Below the pieces are notes generated by a model. That model ran no database searches. It had not been told where the DNA came from and saw nothing but the letters and a program-made list of their open reading frames with translations. A program made the translations under genes and the position numbers. A stretch of DNA of 64,000 bases from Capitella teleta (taxonomy: Eukaryota > Annelida > Polychaeta > Capitellidae), in assembly GCA_000328365.1 (NCBI GenBank), contig KB295566.1, forward strand, positions 212,902-276,901. Reading direction: 5' to 3'. Shown here in pieces: positions 21,701 through 33,310 of this stretch. Position 1 is the first letter of the stretch, and every line of letters starts with the position of its first letter.

Positions 21701-24700
21701 TTATTTTTGATGATTTTCAACCAAACAACAAACGGAGTCAGGTTGCATCAAATTCACCTTTCAACAATTTGGGAAGAAATAATAAATAATAAATAATAAA
21801 TAATTAATAATTAATAATTGCAGTTAAACCCAACAAGTACTAAACCCACCATTTGGCCAACAAAAGAGTCCAAACGAAGCTATTTGATGATTTCTGCTTC
21901 CACTTTCTTCTGAATTAGGATGAAAAACAGCTTAACCAGAATGCTGCAATCTGCTCTGAATCCGAGAGGAGGCGTTCACTTGGCACATTGCAATTTCAAT
22001 TTTGTTAAATTTACCTCGTTTTTTCTTCTCATCAGCATAAATATTATAATCAAAATGGCAGCAATCAAATTTGATTAAACCATCAACTTAACGTGATCAA
22101 ACGAGCAGAGCCCATTTAGAGTAAACACATCAGCACAGCATTACTCTGACACAACGGGCGAGCAGTTATGCTTCCACGCACAAAACCACCAACTAAATAA
22201 TTCCACCCGTGAACATTTCATGATTTTCAAGGTGTAAGAAAACAAAAAACTGAATAAATCAGATCATGAAATCTGATCCCAAAAGCAACACCCCCCCCTC
22301 CCCCCGGCGAATGAGTAAGAAATCTCGATTCTGATCTGGCATCGAAGCATCAAGAAAGAAGCCATTGGCGAAATGCGCGCAACAAGTGCATCGTGGTCCC
22401 TGGCGCCGCATCGTAAACCTCTCGCCTCGTTCCCATTAAGCGCACTTAGCACAATGCGCGCGCAGGCCTCAAATTTAAAGATCCATCTCAACTCCTTCAG
22501 ACGTTTTAGGAGCTTCAGTCTGAGAAGAACAAACAGGTCACATACCGCACATACCAGCCAGGGACGTAGAAGCGAGGTCAAAGGTCAAGATGTTACGCAA
22601 TAAGTACGCCAAACTGGAGCGTCTGAGGCGTTTCGAGGGAGTGGGTGTGTGCCTCCAACATGCAGCCCCCTTGAACACTGCTACTAAACACTTGCAAGCA
22701 ATAAAATGTTCCCCACGTACTCAGAGGCAAAGAAGGCAAACTTGTAGTCGACATCGAACTAGTTCAGGATTTCTAGATGAACCGCAGGGAAAGAACTGCG
22801 GGGCAAATTTCTATGATTTGGAATCAGGGAAATTAATCTTGGGGGTGATTTATCAAGCGTGACAAGATATCACAAGTAATCGAGATTCACAAGGACGGCG
22901 CGCAACAAAGCGAAATCGGGAAATACCATTTTGTAAACAAGAAGAGGGAAGAGCAAAAGGAAAAATATTGGCACACTGCCAGAAAAAGAGGAAGGAACAA
23001 AAGAGAGGCAGTCATGCAGTTAAAATATGAGAAATCGTGGATGAAAGTGAATGGCTAATAAGGGACGTAACAGGTGCGGACCAAGCACTGCTCAGCATAA
23101 ATAACATTCATAAAATTAATAAATTATGCTAATCATAAGGAACGGAATCGAGGCCAATGGGTGGTTTCAGTGATTGGTTTGTGTAATCAACCATTTCAGC
23201 AATTACTGGCACCCAATTGAATACCAATTGAATACCACCATTCTTAGCAACGCAAGCTGAAAGTATTCGAGATAAGCGAAGATCTCAGTTGTTGTTGGCG
23301 TCAAATGCAAATATGCCAAACTGAGGTGAGAGTGATTTAACTTCTCCTGAATATGAATAGTTAACAAGGCAAGTTGTTGCATGTTTATGATTCATGTATG
23401 CATGAAATAATGACTAATATGATGACAGGAGTGGCCTTGTACGCTGGCCACTTATAGCTCTCTCACTGAGAGGTAATTATTAATTAAATGGTATATAATT
23501 AGATTCACAATTATTCCTTCCCTAAAAGATTTTGAAATAATTAATAAAATAAACACTGGTGATATTTCAGGAATGGCTCATTAGCATTGTGACACGGAGA
23601 GAGTCAAAAGTCGGTGGCTTCGCTCAAATTTTGCACGAGAATATTAATGATGGAGTGTCAAGTGAAGGAGAAAAATCTCAACAAGAGTACTTGAAGCCAC
23701 AAGAACACATGAATCATAACTCCTAAGATCAGAGCTGCTGAAGTATTCAACATTCGAGCAACGTTCATCTCTCGCTTCAACTGCTTAAAAGTAAAATAAA
23801 CAACGATACGTTAACTAGAATAAATAAAAGATTGAAAGTTGAAGAATTTCAACGACAATGGAGGGTATTTAGAGGGACGAGAGGCAGGTTGATTGCCATG
23901 GCAACAGGCAGAATGATTACCATGGCAACAGGCAGGATGTTTGGTCTGGAAATGATGAGATAAGAGAACAACATGGAGGAGAAATGGATTAGTTTAAACT
24001 GAAAGTTATGAGATGTTATTTAGTATAAATTCAGAGAGGATAAATTATGCACAAGTGTGTCTATGAATCTGTGTTTTGCCTATCTCTGAATCACATGCAT
24101 ATGTAGCATCTAAAGTTCAAAGTTCATGAAGTATCTCTGACACTGAATGCAAATTGGTCTGAATGAACAACCCAACTAATTATGTAGTTGCAAGCACAAA
24201 AATTAAGAGACATACATAATGAATTAATAATTACATTGTATGTACATTAAGGTCAAACAAGTGCACATGGGAGCACTAACAAACGGACGGAATGCCAGTG
24301 GGGAGATTACCAGAGGGGGTAGGTATTTGCACCTTGCAACAGGTAGAAACGAACAAAGTACTGAAATACTAACAACATACATGCCTCCTACACACAAACA
24401 TTCTCGTTCCGACATTAAATATTGACCTCAAGTGCAATAAAACATCAATATCATTTGCTGTGTTTTGGCTAAATGATATTGACGTTTTATTGCAGATGTG
24501 CTGCACATGATAATGCATAAGAGTAATTTCCAACCAAATGTACGCGCTTTTCACTGATAATTCTCAGGATACACACGAATGCCGAATATTGCTGATAATC
24601 ATCTCTAATTGACCAGCACTTGTGAAGGGGTGTGGGGACGTTATCACCATAACTGATAAGCAAATCAGGAAAAATAAATATTAAAACTCACTCGTATTCT

Positions 24701-26194
24701 TCCTCGTCTTTCTTCTTTGGCTGATAATTCTTAACAAGTTTCCTGAAAATAAATAAATTATTAATTCGATTAAATGGTCAGGAATGAGTACACAACTTTA
24801 TTCATTATTATTATTATTATTTTAATCTGCACTCAAAGTTTGTTTTCAATAGTTTGGCACTTACTTGAGTTTGGCCGCATATTCGCTTTCTATGACACAG
24901 CGCTCTTTCACAAAGTCTTTGTATCTTTCAGCAAAATCGATTCCTTTGTGGGTATGAGTTGCAACGCAATCAAACTGATCCTGAAAATGAGCAAAAAGAA
25001 AACTGAATGTCTTTGTGGTGTCATGGCTTCCTGGCGCGGAAGCTGTCAATTCAATTCCCCATCTCACGTCCATTTAAGAAAAAAAAAATGATATTGAATA
25101 TAATTGATTGAAATGGGAGAAGCTTAGAAGAAGAAGAATAAGAGTGAGAGACACTCTGTCTAGTTGACTAGGAATGAGATTAATTCTCATTGATCTCTCC
25201 TGAGCCATTGTCAAAGAGATTCAGTGAAGAAGGTCGATTTTCAGTTATGTGTGATAGCAGATACACTGGATGCTGTCCCAGATGTTGAAGGTCTGTGCGA
25301 GGGATCGTACGAGTAGATGAGGAAGAAGGTCACAGAAATAGAGCAAATATCAACCGTGTCCGTTGAATCAAAGCGACATAAATCAACACCCGAAAAAGTA
25401 TGAAATAACCCGTATTAAGCGCAGACCTCTGAACTGAGGACGCAAATGAAGACAACATGAAGGAGAAACACTTCCGTCCAGAGCTTCATTCAATGAAATT
25501 TGCTAAACTTGCGACTCGTCTTCATTGTTTGATTCGATACAAGGAAGGGATCGTGATTGTTCGGTGTAATTCATACACCACATCCCCACTGCGCTACATG
25601 AGGCACAGGGAAGCATAAGAAATTGATTGACATCATGATGATGATAACAGGAGAAATACAAGTCAGCAATCATGTGCAATGAATGCAAATCATATCATAA
25701 TCATCATTGACAACTCATTTATCAAACAAAAATGTTCAGATCTTACAACTTGAACTTAAAATTGATATCTATATGAAATTATTATCCTATCTAGTATCCC
25801 ATATTCACACTAATCACAGACACAGCTATTCAGTAATTAATTATTTACCATCATAACCCTGTAATGTTCATGTCTAATCATGATCACTATGTTGTGTCTG
25901 TACACTGTTTTGACTTTTGGCAAACTGCCAAATTAGATAATTGACCAGTAGAGATTTATAATAAATTCTGTATACATATGTTCAGCAAAGATCTCAACAA
26001 AAAGGAACAAGTCGAATGATTAGAATTACGTAACAGGTGTCTCTGAGTTCAATGCAAATCGAACGATGAATCGACTGGCCAAGTATCTGTGTTTACATGC
26101 GATGACGCGTAATTCCTCTCGTTTAGCTAATTAGAGAGATAAAATAGACTATGATGACCTCGTAACTTACCCAGAGATCCGTCCCCCAACTCAT
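17042..26194 (-). CDS. FNBP1-like: F-BAR/HR1/SH3 protein of the TOCA family (FNBP1/FNBP1L/CIP4 homologue)
   Basis: Thirteen exons on the minus strand, from the start: 26171-26194, 24865-24980, 24692-24742, 20536-20683, 20421-20483, 20135-20368, 19933-20079, 19656-19871, 17841-17953, 17653-17785, 17459-17601, 17251-17402, 17042-17196. They sum to 1,695 nt (564 aa), normal for the family, and all phases agree. The N-terminus MSWGTDLW matches the family start. Residues 1-270 form the F-BAR domain that binds and bends membrane; a basic patch KKGKRGG near 320 precedes the HR1 coiled coil (338-415), which in relatives binds active Cdc42. A Ser/Asn-rich linker and an acidic FDDLDDDF motif lead to a C-terminal SH3 (about 503-560) that in relatives recruits N-WASP and dynamin. 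Its role would be actin assembly at endocytic membranes. A 4-kb intron follows the third coding exon. Cassette exons in the larger introns were not excluded. Confidence 0.95.
23892..23929 (+). promoter_or_regulatory. Two tandem RFX X-box-like sites in an F-BAR gene intron
   Basis: ATTGCCATGGCAAC (23892-23905) and ATTACCATGGCAAC (23916-23929) are near-palindromic matches to the RFX consensus, 24 bp apart in a small direct repeat. The position inside the 4-kb intron could be an enhancer; this is inference. Confidence 0.35.
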
Positions 26195-26732
26195 ATTTCT
26201 CAATTTTACGTGTTTTCTACATAAAAGTGGGATATCAAGGTAGAAATCCGAGAAAATTTCACATCCGCAAGAGATGACTCATTATATATTCAAAATGGCG
26301 AAAGGTCACCAAAGCCTCATGGGAGGTCAGCTGTAGGAGCGCACTTTTTAGATATTAGTCCGATTTTAGGGGAATTCAGTGGTTAGAATCTCATCAGTAC
26401 TGTCTAATATTTACTTTTAAGTCATATGTCATCCAGATTATCGGTTTGATCTTCAGGTTAACTGGCGATTTAGCTTAGATGCTCATCAGGTGCGTTATGA
26501 TCATGTGACTAGATTTCAAATTTGCGAAATCATAACGGACAAATTTAAATCCCTGGATGCACGATCGATGGATTTGACATCAATATCATTGATTTATTTT
26601 ATGATGTTTATTTATGTTATGATAATAATTATGGTATCAATATTGATGAAATTTAATTAATATAAGCACATAAGTCTAAATTGGAGTGATTTCCGCGTAT
26701 ATCTTCGGTCATCTTGATGTTGGTCACCAGCC

Positions 26733-27240
26733 ATGTTTTCTCTTTCTTGGGCGATTTTTTTCAAGCATTTCTTCTGGGTCGTTTTGATTATTTATACCAA
26801 AGGGGGATGGCAGCCTCCAATAGACAGATCAGATGCTAATGTTTTCCGCACTCCAAGCAATGTTCTCACACATGACATGTATAATGGTGACGTTACTCGG
26901 CTTCATGGTCATTGCGTCAACAAGTGCTCGATAATCCTCTTCCTTTTTGTGGCCCTGCTTGTTCTCTTTCAAGTTGTAACCATAATGCAAGGCGATTGTT
27001 GAGCACAATGTCGTGTACTTTTGCAAGCGAGTCCATCAGCAATATTCCAGCACGAGTAGCCAGCAATTGTGGCTACTCGTGCTGGAATACTGATGCTATG
27101 AAAACAATCCAGTTTAGGAGGCCAGGTGGAATTCCGCTGGCCCACCACTTTAGTTCTCCTTCAGGGAGCGCAGTGCTACACTTGCTGCCACTTATAAATC
27201 GGGATTTAGGACATGACGTCATGATAAGAAGACCGCAATA
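26733..27240 (-). mobile_element. LINE reverse transcriptase fragment
   Basis: Minus-strand translation from about 27061 downward gives SLAKVHDIVLNNRLALW and then EREQAGPQKGRG, the fingers/palm signature of a non-LTR reverse transcriptase in which the family pattern is EQAGxxxGRGCxEHIxTLRL. The following IEHLLT motif appears in another frame, so the copy is frameshifted and dead. Only a few hundred bases of the element are recognisable. An inverted duplication (27043-27089) sits at its upstream end. Confidence 0.65.
27043..27089. repeat. Perfect 19-bp inverted repeat (hairpin)
   Basis: Arms 27043-27061 and 27071-27089 are perfect reverse complements (TATTCCAGCACGAGTAGCC on the left) around a 9-nt loop. 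Six more pairs (CATCAG/CTGATG) extend the stem beyond a 3-nt bulge. The left arm is part of the LINE reading frame, so the right arm looks like a fold-back duplication of element sequence. Confidence 0.85.
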
Positions 27241-28089
27241 ACTCACAAAAAAAAGAGGAACAAGACAGAAAACAAATAATCTTTGTGGACGTTATATGCT
27301 GGTATAATTAAACAAAAATAAGGAAAGATTTCCCATTTTCCCATTTTCCCATTTTCTCATTTTATTTATTTTCTAATGGAAGCACCTTAGTTGGCAATGC
27401 CAATGATAAGGATGCAGGCAGATTGATACAATGTTGGCTTGGATGAAGAGATCCGGGAACCAATTAGAGTAAATAATAATATTATATGGTAATATTGCAA
27501 TATTTCCAATATACGCTAATTATTATAGCGTCAGAGAAGAAAAACACAGCGAAAATCGAGCTGAACACTTTTCCTGTGTAAATACGGTTTATTGGAGAGG
27601 CAATAAGTTGATATACTCTATAATAGTATTATATTGTTTGGTGGATCGATATTGACAGAGAAATCAGAGTAGATAGTTCTCATATGATATGATATAACAT
27701 TCAACATTCGCCACAGTGTATAGAACGGATGAGAATATAATTATGCGCGTGTATAGACAAAACCACGATTAATTAAATGCTTCAAATAAAGCACACGTAC
27801 TGCATGTGTTTAGGTTGTTTTTCTTGGCTTAGTCGCCAGATCTCTTTCGTTAAAAGATTTTTTTCCTCTAAATCGTTTGAAATTTCGTTGGTCTTTTGAT
27901 CTCTAATCAATGGCCTTCAGATCCATTTCGAGGATCATAATAATCCGATTTAGTTTTTGCAATTACTTCATTCCCAAATCCTAATAGTTACCAGCACAAT
28001 AAAACATCCAACTGCATCGAGTGGTCCGGCGCTGTTCTCTGGATATTCATTGGAAAATGTGCTGAAAGAACAAAACGAAGTCAGTCGAA

Positions 28090-29321
28090 ATGGCGGGATC
28101 ACCTCCACCAACCAACTCACGCGCTCTGCTCGCAGTTAAGAGCAAAAACAACCTCGACGATCTCCACCTAAAAAGGACACTCACCTTGCAAGAGAAGGAA
28201 AAAGCCCTCCGATTGCTGCTCATCGACCACGAGAAGCTGGACCTTCGCGAGTTCCTCAAGAATATCAAAATATGCGGATCTGACAACTTACCCGAAGCAA
28301 AATTGTGAGTTTTGTTTTGTAGAGTAATAACACATTACATGTATATAGTTTAATGTATCTTATTTAATTCATTGTTGATTCGTGCATGATTGATCATTAA
28401 GTAAGATTGCCCCGTATTGCTGTGGATGCATGTGTACAAGCAATAAAAGAATGCACTCTTGATGAAATGCGCTGTTCAACACATTGAAATCGTCTCCACA
28501 GCTTGCTCCAGACTGACCTGGTCAAGAGGCTGGCAGGAGGAGGGGCAGATGGGAGTGGTTCCCCAGGAGAGGAAGGCACAGGAAGAAGAGGAGCCGACGT
28601 CAATGATGACGACATCGATCCAGGGGTCTTCAAAACAAGCTCAAAAGCAAACCAACATATTCACATTGACATTTATTCCAAGCGCAACGAGTACGCGAAC
28701 CTGCACTGGGTGGAGGAGTATTTCGCAGAAGAGGGGTATGACTTAACAAAGAAGGCAGCCGAGCCATCCGAGGCTTGCAGTTATGACGTATCACCAAGAC
28801 CTAACCTGACCTGTACGGACCTCACATACGACGGAGACAGCCTAAATGGAGATACCGCAAAAGCTAAACACAAATGCGCAGATGGGCCACCCGCGGAGGA
28901 ACCAGTTCTGACAATGCGTGAACAGGTCTTAAAGAAGCTTGGTATCACTCCGCGTTCCACGAAAGACAGAACACCACAATCAACAAAAGTGCCGCGTCGT
29001 CGAGTGCGGAGGCGACACGGGAAACATGAGTCACCAAAGACTTCTCGGGAATCCTATTCTCGAGAATCCAAGCCAAAGGACCCGAACGATTTTATGAAGG
29101 ATCTCCTGGTGAAGAACAGCCAGAAAATGGATATAAGATCGAAAACATCAATGGAGGAACGTCTCAGCGATTTCTACAAGAAGGTGAAAACTTTGATGGA
29201 CTCTGAAGCTGATTTGTCAAATGCTGAACTGGAAAATAATTGGAAGACCATCACACAAGATGTGAAGCAGGTCTTGCTGGATTCCTTCGCTCAAGAGGAA
29301 GCTGTTGAAGGGAAAGCGTGA
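28090..29321 (+). CDS. Unrecognised 344-aa protein, two exons
   Basis: Exons 28090-28304 and 28502-29321; the donor is GTGAGT, the acceptor follows CTCCACAG, and the 1,035 nt close in frame. I do not recognise the family. Residues 1-70 look helical (LQEKEKALRLLLIDHEKLDL). A conserved-looking block HIHIDIYSKRNEYANLHWVE near 125-145 has an alternating beta-like start. A basic stretch with RRRVRRRHGKH lies near 240-255, and the C-terminal 75 residues are helical and charged. There is no signal peptide or membrane segment. Codon use and the long second exon make it a convincing gene. It is divergent from the F-BAR gene and convergent with the galactosyltransferase. A cytoplasmic or nuclear protein is the most that can be said. 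Confidence 0.8.
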
Positions 29322-29730
29322 TTTAGAGGCGATTTTCCTGCCAAGTTTGTCGTCGTAGGATTATCTGCTTTGAGTTTATGAGCAGATTTGAACAGTCGGT
29401 GTTGTGCCAACGCGTCTACAAGATTTACCTTAGCGATTATAATCCACGGACTGAAACCAAAGCTTAAATCATCATGTTTATGTCGGAATATGTATATAGC
29501 ACCGCCTAATCAAAGGTTTTAGATGGCAGTCGAATTTGGTTCCAATTATCAATGTTAAACTGATATATATCTCGTTGCATTTCGTGCCAAGTCAACGGTG
29601 GCTTAAGTTCCATGTATTTAATTAAAGTCTCGATTTTCTACCAGTGTTTGCACTTTTTGCACCGACCGAATTCATAAGGTGCATTTCTGTAACCTATTCA
29701 ACTTGTAGGACATTTATTCTGTGCACATCA

Positions 29731-29736
29731 ATAAAT
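29731..29736 (+). terminator. Candidate poly(A) signal of the two-exon gene
   Basis: AATAAA about 410 bp after the stop at 29321; ATTAAA near 29618 is an alternative. Confidence 0.4.
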
Positions 29737-30035
29737 ATATAATCATTATATCAGTTGAAGATATGTAATTGTGTACAGTGTATGATACATTGTAAATTAT
29801 TAAACAATGGTTGAGCGAATGAATTTGCACATCTTTCTGCTGTTGCATGCAGTGTAATATCTTCTATGCAGTATTATTCTCAACCAATTTCAAATCTCAG
29901 TTCGGAAACTTCCGCGCTTTCCGACGAAGACGAAGTGACAAACGCATTCGCATGTAATATAATTACGATTGGTCTGACTAAAGTGAAACGCAAATTCAAA
30001 GAGAAATGAAATTTCACACACACAAATAAAATGTA

Positions 30036-30041
30036 TTTATT
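30036..30041 (-). terminator. Candidate poly(A) signal of the galactosyltransferase gene
   Basis: AATAAA on the minus strand, about 340 bp beyond the stop at 30382. Confidence 0.4.
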
Positions 30042-30381
30042 GGTAGCATAGTACGTTGTGTGGGGTTATTTTTGGAACACTATTGATTGTATGAAGTGGA
30101 ACAATAATCCGTCTTCGATTGAAGAATGTGCAGCGACGTATTGTGTAAATAACTTTATAAATAATGTGAGCACACTTTGTTCATAATTTATTCTGTTATA
30201 TAACATGGATTAATAAGTAACCTCTTACCATCATATTCAAGTATTAGATATACGTCAAGTAACCATAACATAATTTACGTTACTCTTCTGTCAGCTCCAC
30301 ACAAAATCGGCTCAAAGAACACTTGTCATAGGAACACAATATTACGCCATGAATTGAGGTCACGTGGGATCAGAATTGAAG

Positions 30382-32214
30382 TCAGAACCGACTTAAGGGA
30401 TTAAGATGATAAACCATGAAATCCATTACGTGCATCATCTGAGGATTAATATAATGAAAACTTATTGCTGAGTCACTAATATTCCCCTTGGACCCATACT
30501 TCAAGGTCCATTCAGGCCCTGTACCATGGATAATGGTACTCACGTCCTGGCAGTGGAACCTGGTTCGACCAAGATGGTCCGTGGAGTCGCCCAGGTTCAC
30601 CCCTAAAGAAACCATGCATTCTGTCCAGAAGATATCTTCAGCGAACGAGTCGACATTCCGACACATCGGGCTCTCTTGTTGGTGACCAAATCTCGCGAGT
30701 GCCTCCTTGCTAATGACGTAACCGGCCCCTCCGCTCATGAATCCGAACTTTCCCCCGGTCATGAAATGATTCCCAAACATTGCAGGTTTCTCTGGATTTT
30801 TATCTGACAGGAAGTGACGTAGATTCTCTACGATGACGTAGGTGTCGTCATCAGCTTTGAGGAACCAATCAGCGTCGTGTAAATGGTGCTTGAATATATA
30901 TTTGAATGTTGCGAGTGTTTTATCAACGAGATGTTCAGTGCCACTTTGGACTGAAATGTTAATGGTGGGGAATGCGGGGTCATACTGTTCGCTGGCAAAC
31001 AGAAGCGTATCACAGCGACTGCCCCACGTGGCTCGGGTGTGGACAGCTTTGACCAGCAGGTTGTCTTGGCTGGTCATCACCCAGCAGAGCAATCGAACAT
31101 TAGAATGGCTGTTCAACGGCACCCGATCTGAAATATAAACAGGGTTTATAAAGCATTATGGTATGTATAAGTAATCATATAATAGACAAGTTGGTTGGCC
31201 ACACTCGAAGCGAGCACCACGCTGTCGATTTCAGACGCTGATCAGGTTGGGCGGACCTCGTTTAATATTATAGTCACGTGTCGCTTTGAAACGAATGGAA
31301 ATCGACAATGAATGTTTTTGTTTTGTTTCACCTCTTCTTCACTTCTTTGTTGTCGTTGATGATATGCATAGAACTGTATTAGGAAATGTGTGCAGAATAT
31401 TACAAGTACCGTTGCATGAATTCGGAATTTGAAATGTATGTGCGCTGACTCTGAGATAGCGATGGAATAATGCAAGAATCAATAGTACAGGAATCAATCA
31501 ATTGTATTGGCCTATACACGTATAATTTTAATTCTTAGGATTTATTGAACGGCAATATAGCAAACATAATATTGATCGTCACTGTGGCAAGGAGACACGG
31601 AATAATTCTGGGAAAACATACTTTAGCATGCGATGCATTTCTTTTATCACGTTATATGCAATTACGCATGCGCAGACCAATCTCAGCAAATTTTGATGAT
31701 TTTCAAATGTAGCCAAAAAGTTTAATGAATGAAACAATCCCAAAATTAAATTAAAATATATAGGTTCTACGATTTGTTTAGGCAAAGTGTAAAAAAAGAG
31801 AGTAGAACTTACCAACACTAAGAAATGCATGCACGTAAAACGCATATATTTCTCAAAAAGCATGTAATAAAACTACTCTGTAATAGAAATTCTGCATTAC
31901 CCTGTTTTATTTTTATTTTCTTTTCACACGGAATACAGATTTGTATGGATGTGAAGATCCTCATTATGCTTAGCATGTATCATGGTGACGCTAGAGCCCT
32001 TTAAGGTTGATCTACAATATATACAGTATAATGCACACCAGCTAAATACACTCGAATGTACTATGTAGTACTTAAGTCTGTTCTTTTTACGCTCCTCACC
32101 TCTAGTGAGTTGGATGGATTTTCCAGATTGGGAGAAAATCTTGGTAAGAAAAGCACCGACAACAATGCCAATGAGGACATGAACTGCTGGTTGAAATATC
32201 CTCTTGAGATTCAT
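30382..32214 (-). CDS. C1GALT1-like: Core-1 beta-1,3-galactosyltransferase-like protein (C1GALT1 family, GT31)
   Basis: Two exons, 32100-32214 and 30382-31127 (861 nt, 286 aa). The family enzyme transfers galactose from UDP-Gal to Ser/Thr-linked GalNAc in the Golgi, making the T antigen. The N-terminus is a type II membrane anchor (about residues 8-27) with four basic residues nearby. Family motifs include LLCWVMT (51-57), ATWGSRC (71-77), the metal-binding DDD at 131-133 inside DADWFLKADDDTYV, and MSGGAGYVISKEALARF. It is shorter than the roughly 360-aa vertebrate enzyme: the stem is almost absent, and the double cysteine before the SDLAVSFHY-like segment is replaced (NISDSAISFHY). The frame stays open upstream to another ATG at 32346, but 32214 places the anchor normally. 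It may be one of several invertebrate paralogues, so substrate choice is uncertain. Confidence 0.88.
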
Positions 32215-32480
32215 CTGGAGAAGCAGACTGCACACGAGAAGGCATCCGACTTGGAACTCCTTTTCTTTTTTTAAGGTGATACGGTTCAGTGAACAGACTG
32301 AATACTGATTATTTGTGTGCCTCGGTGTCACTTGCTCGGATGTCAAGGATCCCTGCTGCCTTTAAACGTTGAAGTCCGAATGAATGTCTGATGAATGCTG
32401 TTCGCTGTGCTGCATGTACTACCATTGCATAATAGGGCCTACATACATCGTTATTAAATTTGTTAGAATTTTATCAGTGT

Positions 32481-32925
32481 TTAAAGAGAACCTCTGTTCA
32501 TTTCGGAACCCTTTTAGATCGGTTCTATGGCCTTTATTGAGTGACTAGAGACCGTTTTTGAAAAAAAAAAGGTCAACTGTGAATGATATTCAAGACAAAT
32601 TAAAATACAAATTTCCTGCTCAGGCAGAATAGCTTGAAACAAGATGAGTGCGAGATTTCTTTCGTGAGAACTGCTGAAAGATCTGCTCACTCGACGGCTC
32701 CGATTGTTAACAATAGGAGAATTACTTTTATGCCGTCACGACGGTATGAAATCGAACGCGAGAAGAAAGCGAGATTTTAAACCTCTCAAATTCGATGTAT
32801 CTAGGAATTAGCTCACAGCAAGCGTATTGTCTAAAAAAATATCTCAAACAAAAGGCGCATTTGTCTTTTGGGGTGTATCCTCTACCATCCGTTACTAGTT
32901 CAAAACAACCAGAGGTCCTCTTTAA
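32481..32925 (+). mobile_element. MITE copy 1, TTAA-flanked (445 bp)
   Basis: Begins TTAAAGAGAACCTCTG and ends CAGAGGTCCTCTTTAA in inverted form, so the ends are terminal inverted repeats bounded by TTAA. The first bases inside TTAA (AGAGGACCTCT in the consensus) are themselves palindromic. No open frame is shared with the other copies, so it is non-autonomous. The TTAA target fits piggyBac-type elements, but the usual CCC start is missing, so the superfamily is not certain. It lies next to a LINE fragment. Confidence 0.8.
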
Positions 32926-33004
32926 TTTTGTCCCTTCCTTGTCCAACACGCCGTCGCAACGTTTTTTTCGTTTTTCGTTTTTTTTTTTTTTGTTTTTTTT
33001 TTCT

Positions 33005-33310
33005 GATTGTTTATCTGGTAGGTAGCCGTTTGAAGTGATGTGCCTGGTCATGTGTCTCGCAATCTGAGTCTCCAGGGTCTTCGAGAGGACGTCCAAGACA
33101 AAGATAGGGCGGCAGTTGGTGTACACCGCTGGGTCTTTTCTTTTGAATATCGGGATCACAGCAGAGTGTTTCCAAGGGTAAGGCCATTGACCCAGTTGTA
33201 TCATTCTCATGTATAGATCTTGTGTACATGGTAGGAGAGTGCTTGGAAGTGTTTCTTATGCACTCTTAGCGAAATGGCGTTTGGTCCAGCGGCTTTATGC
33301 GGATCCAGTG
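33005..33310 (-). mobile_element. LINE reverse transcriptase fragment
   Basis: Minus-strand translation gives PHKAAGPNAISLRV, then WKHSAVIPIFKRKDP, then RPIFVLDVLSKTLE, and ends near NGYLPDKQS. These are the ordered N-terminal motifs of a non-LTR reverse transcriptase (KAxGPDxI; WKxAxVxPIFKKGD; YRPISLLxxLSKxxE). The frame is interrupted between the first two blocks, and the rest of the element is missing. Below 33005 it runs into a T-rich tract and the MITE. Confidence 0.75.

Larger units (their letters stand above)
26195..28089. other. Shared upstream region of two divergent genes
   Basis: Separates the F-BAR start (-) from the unrecognised two-exon gene (+). It contains a LINE fragment (about 26733-27240) with a long hairpin, a CRE palindrome TGACGTCA at 27214-27221, and an inverted pair of CGTTATGAT / ATCATAACG at 26493-26537. 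A pyrimidine-rich tract with repeated TTTCCCA lies near 27330-27360. No TATA box was assigned to either gene. Confidence 0.5.
29322..30381. other. Short intergenic region between convergent genes
   Basis: Contains the 3' UTRs of the unrecognised protein gene (+) and the galactosyltransferase gene (-), with opposed poly(A) signals about 300 bp apart. No other feature was seen. Confidence 0.6.

Noticed and set aside
22264-22862. Overlapping open frames inside the 4-kb F-BAR intron
   Set aside because: No F-BAR homology and no matching splice phases; the flanking exons join correctly without them.
32481-32925. Regulatory element conserved between two genes
   Set aside because: TTAA borders, terminal inverted repeats and a third copy at 63.9 kb identify a mobile element.
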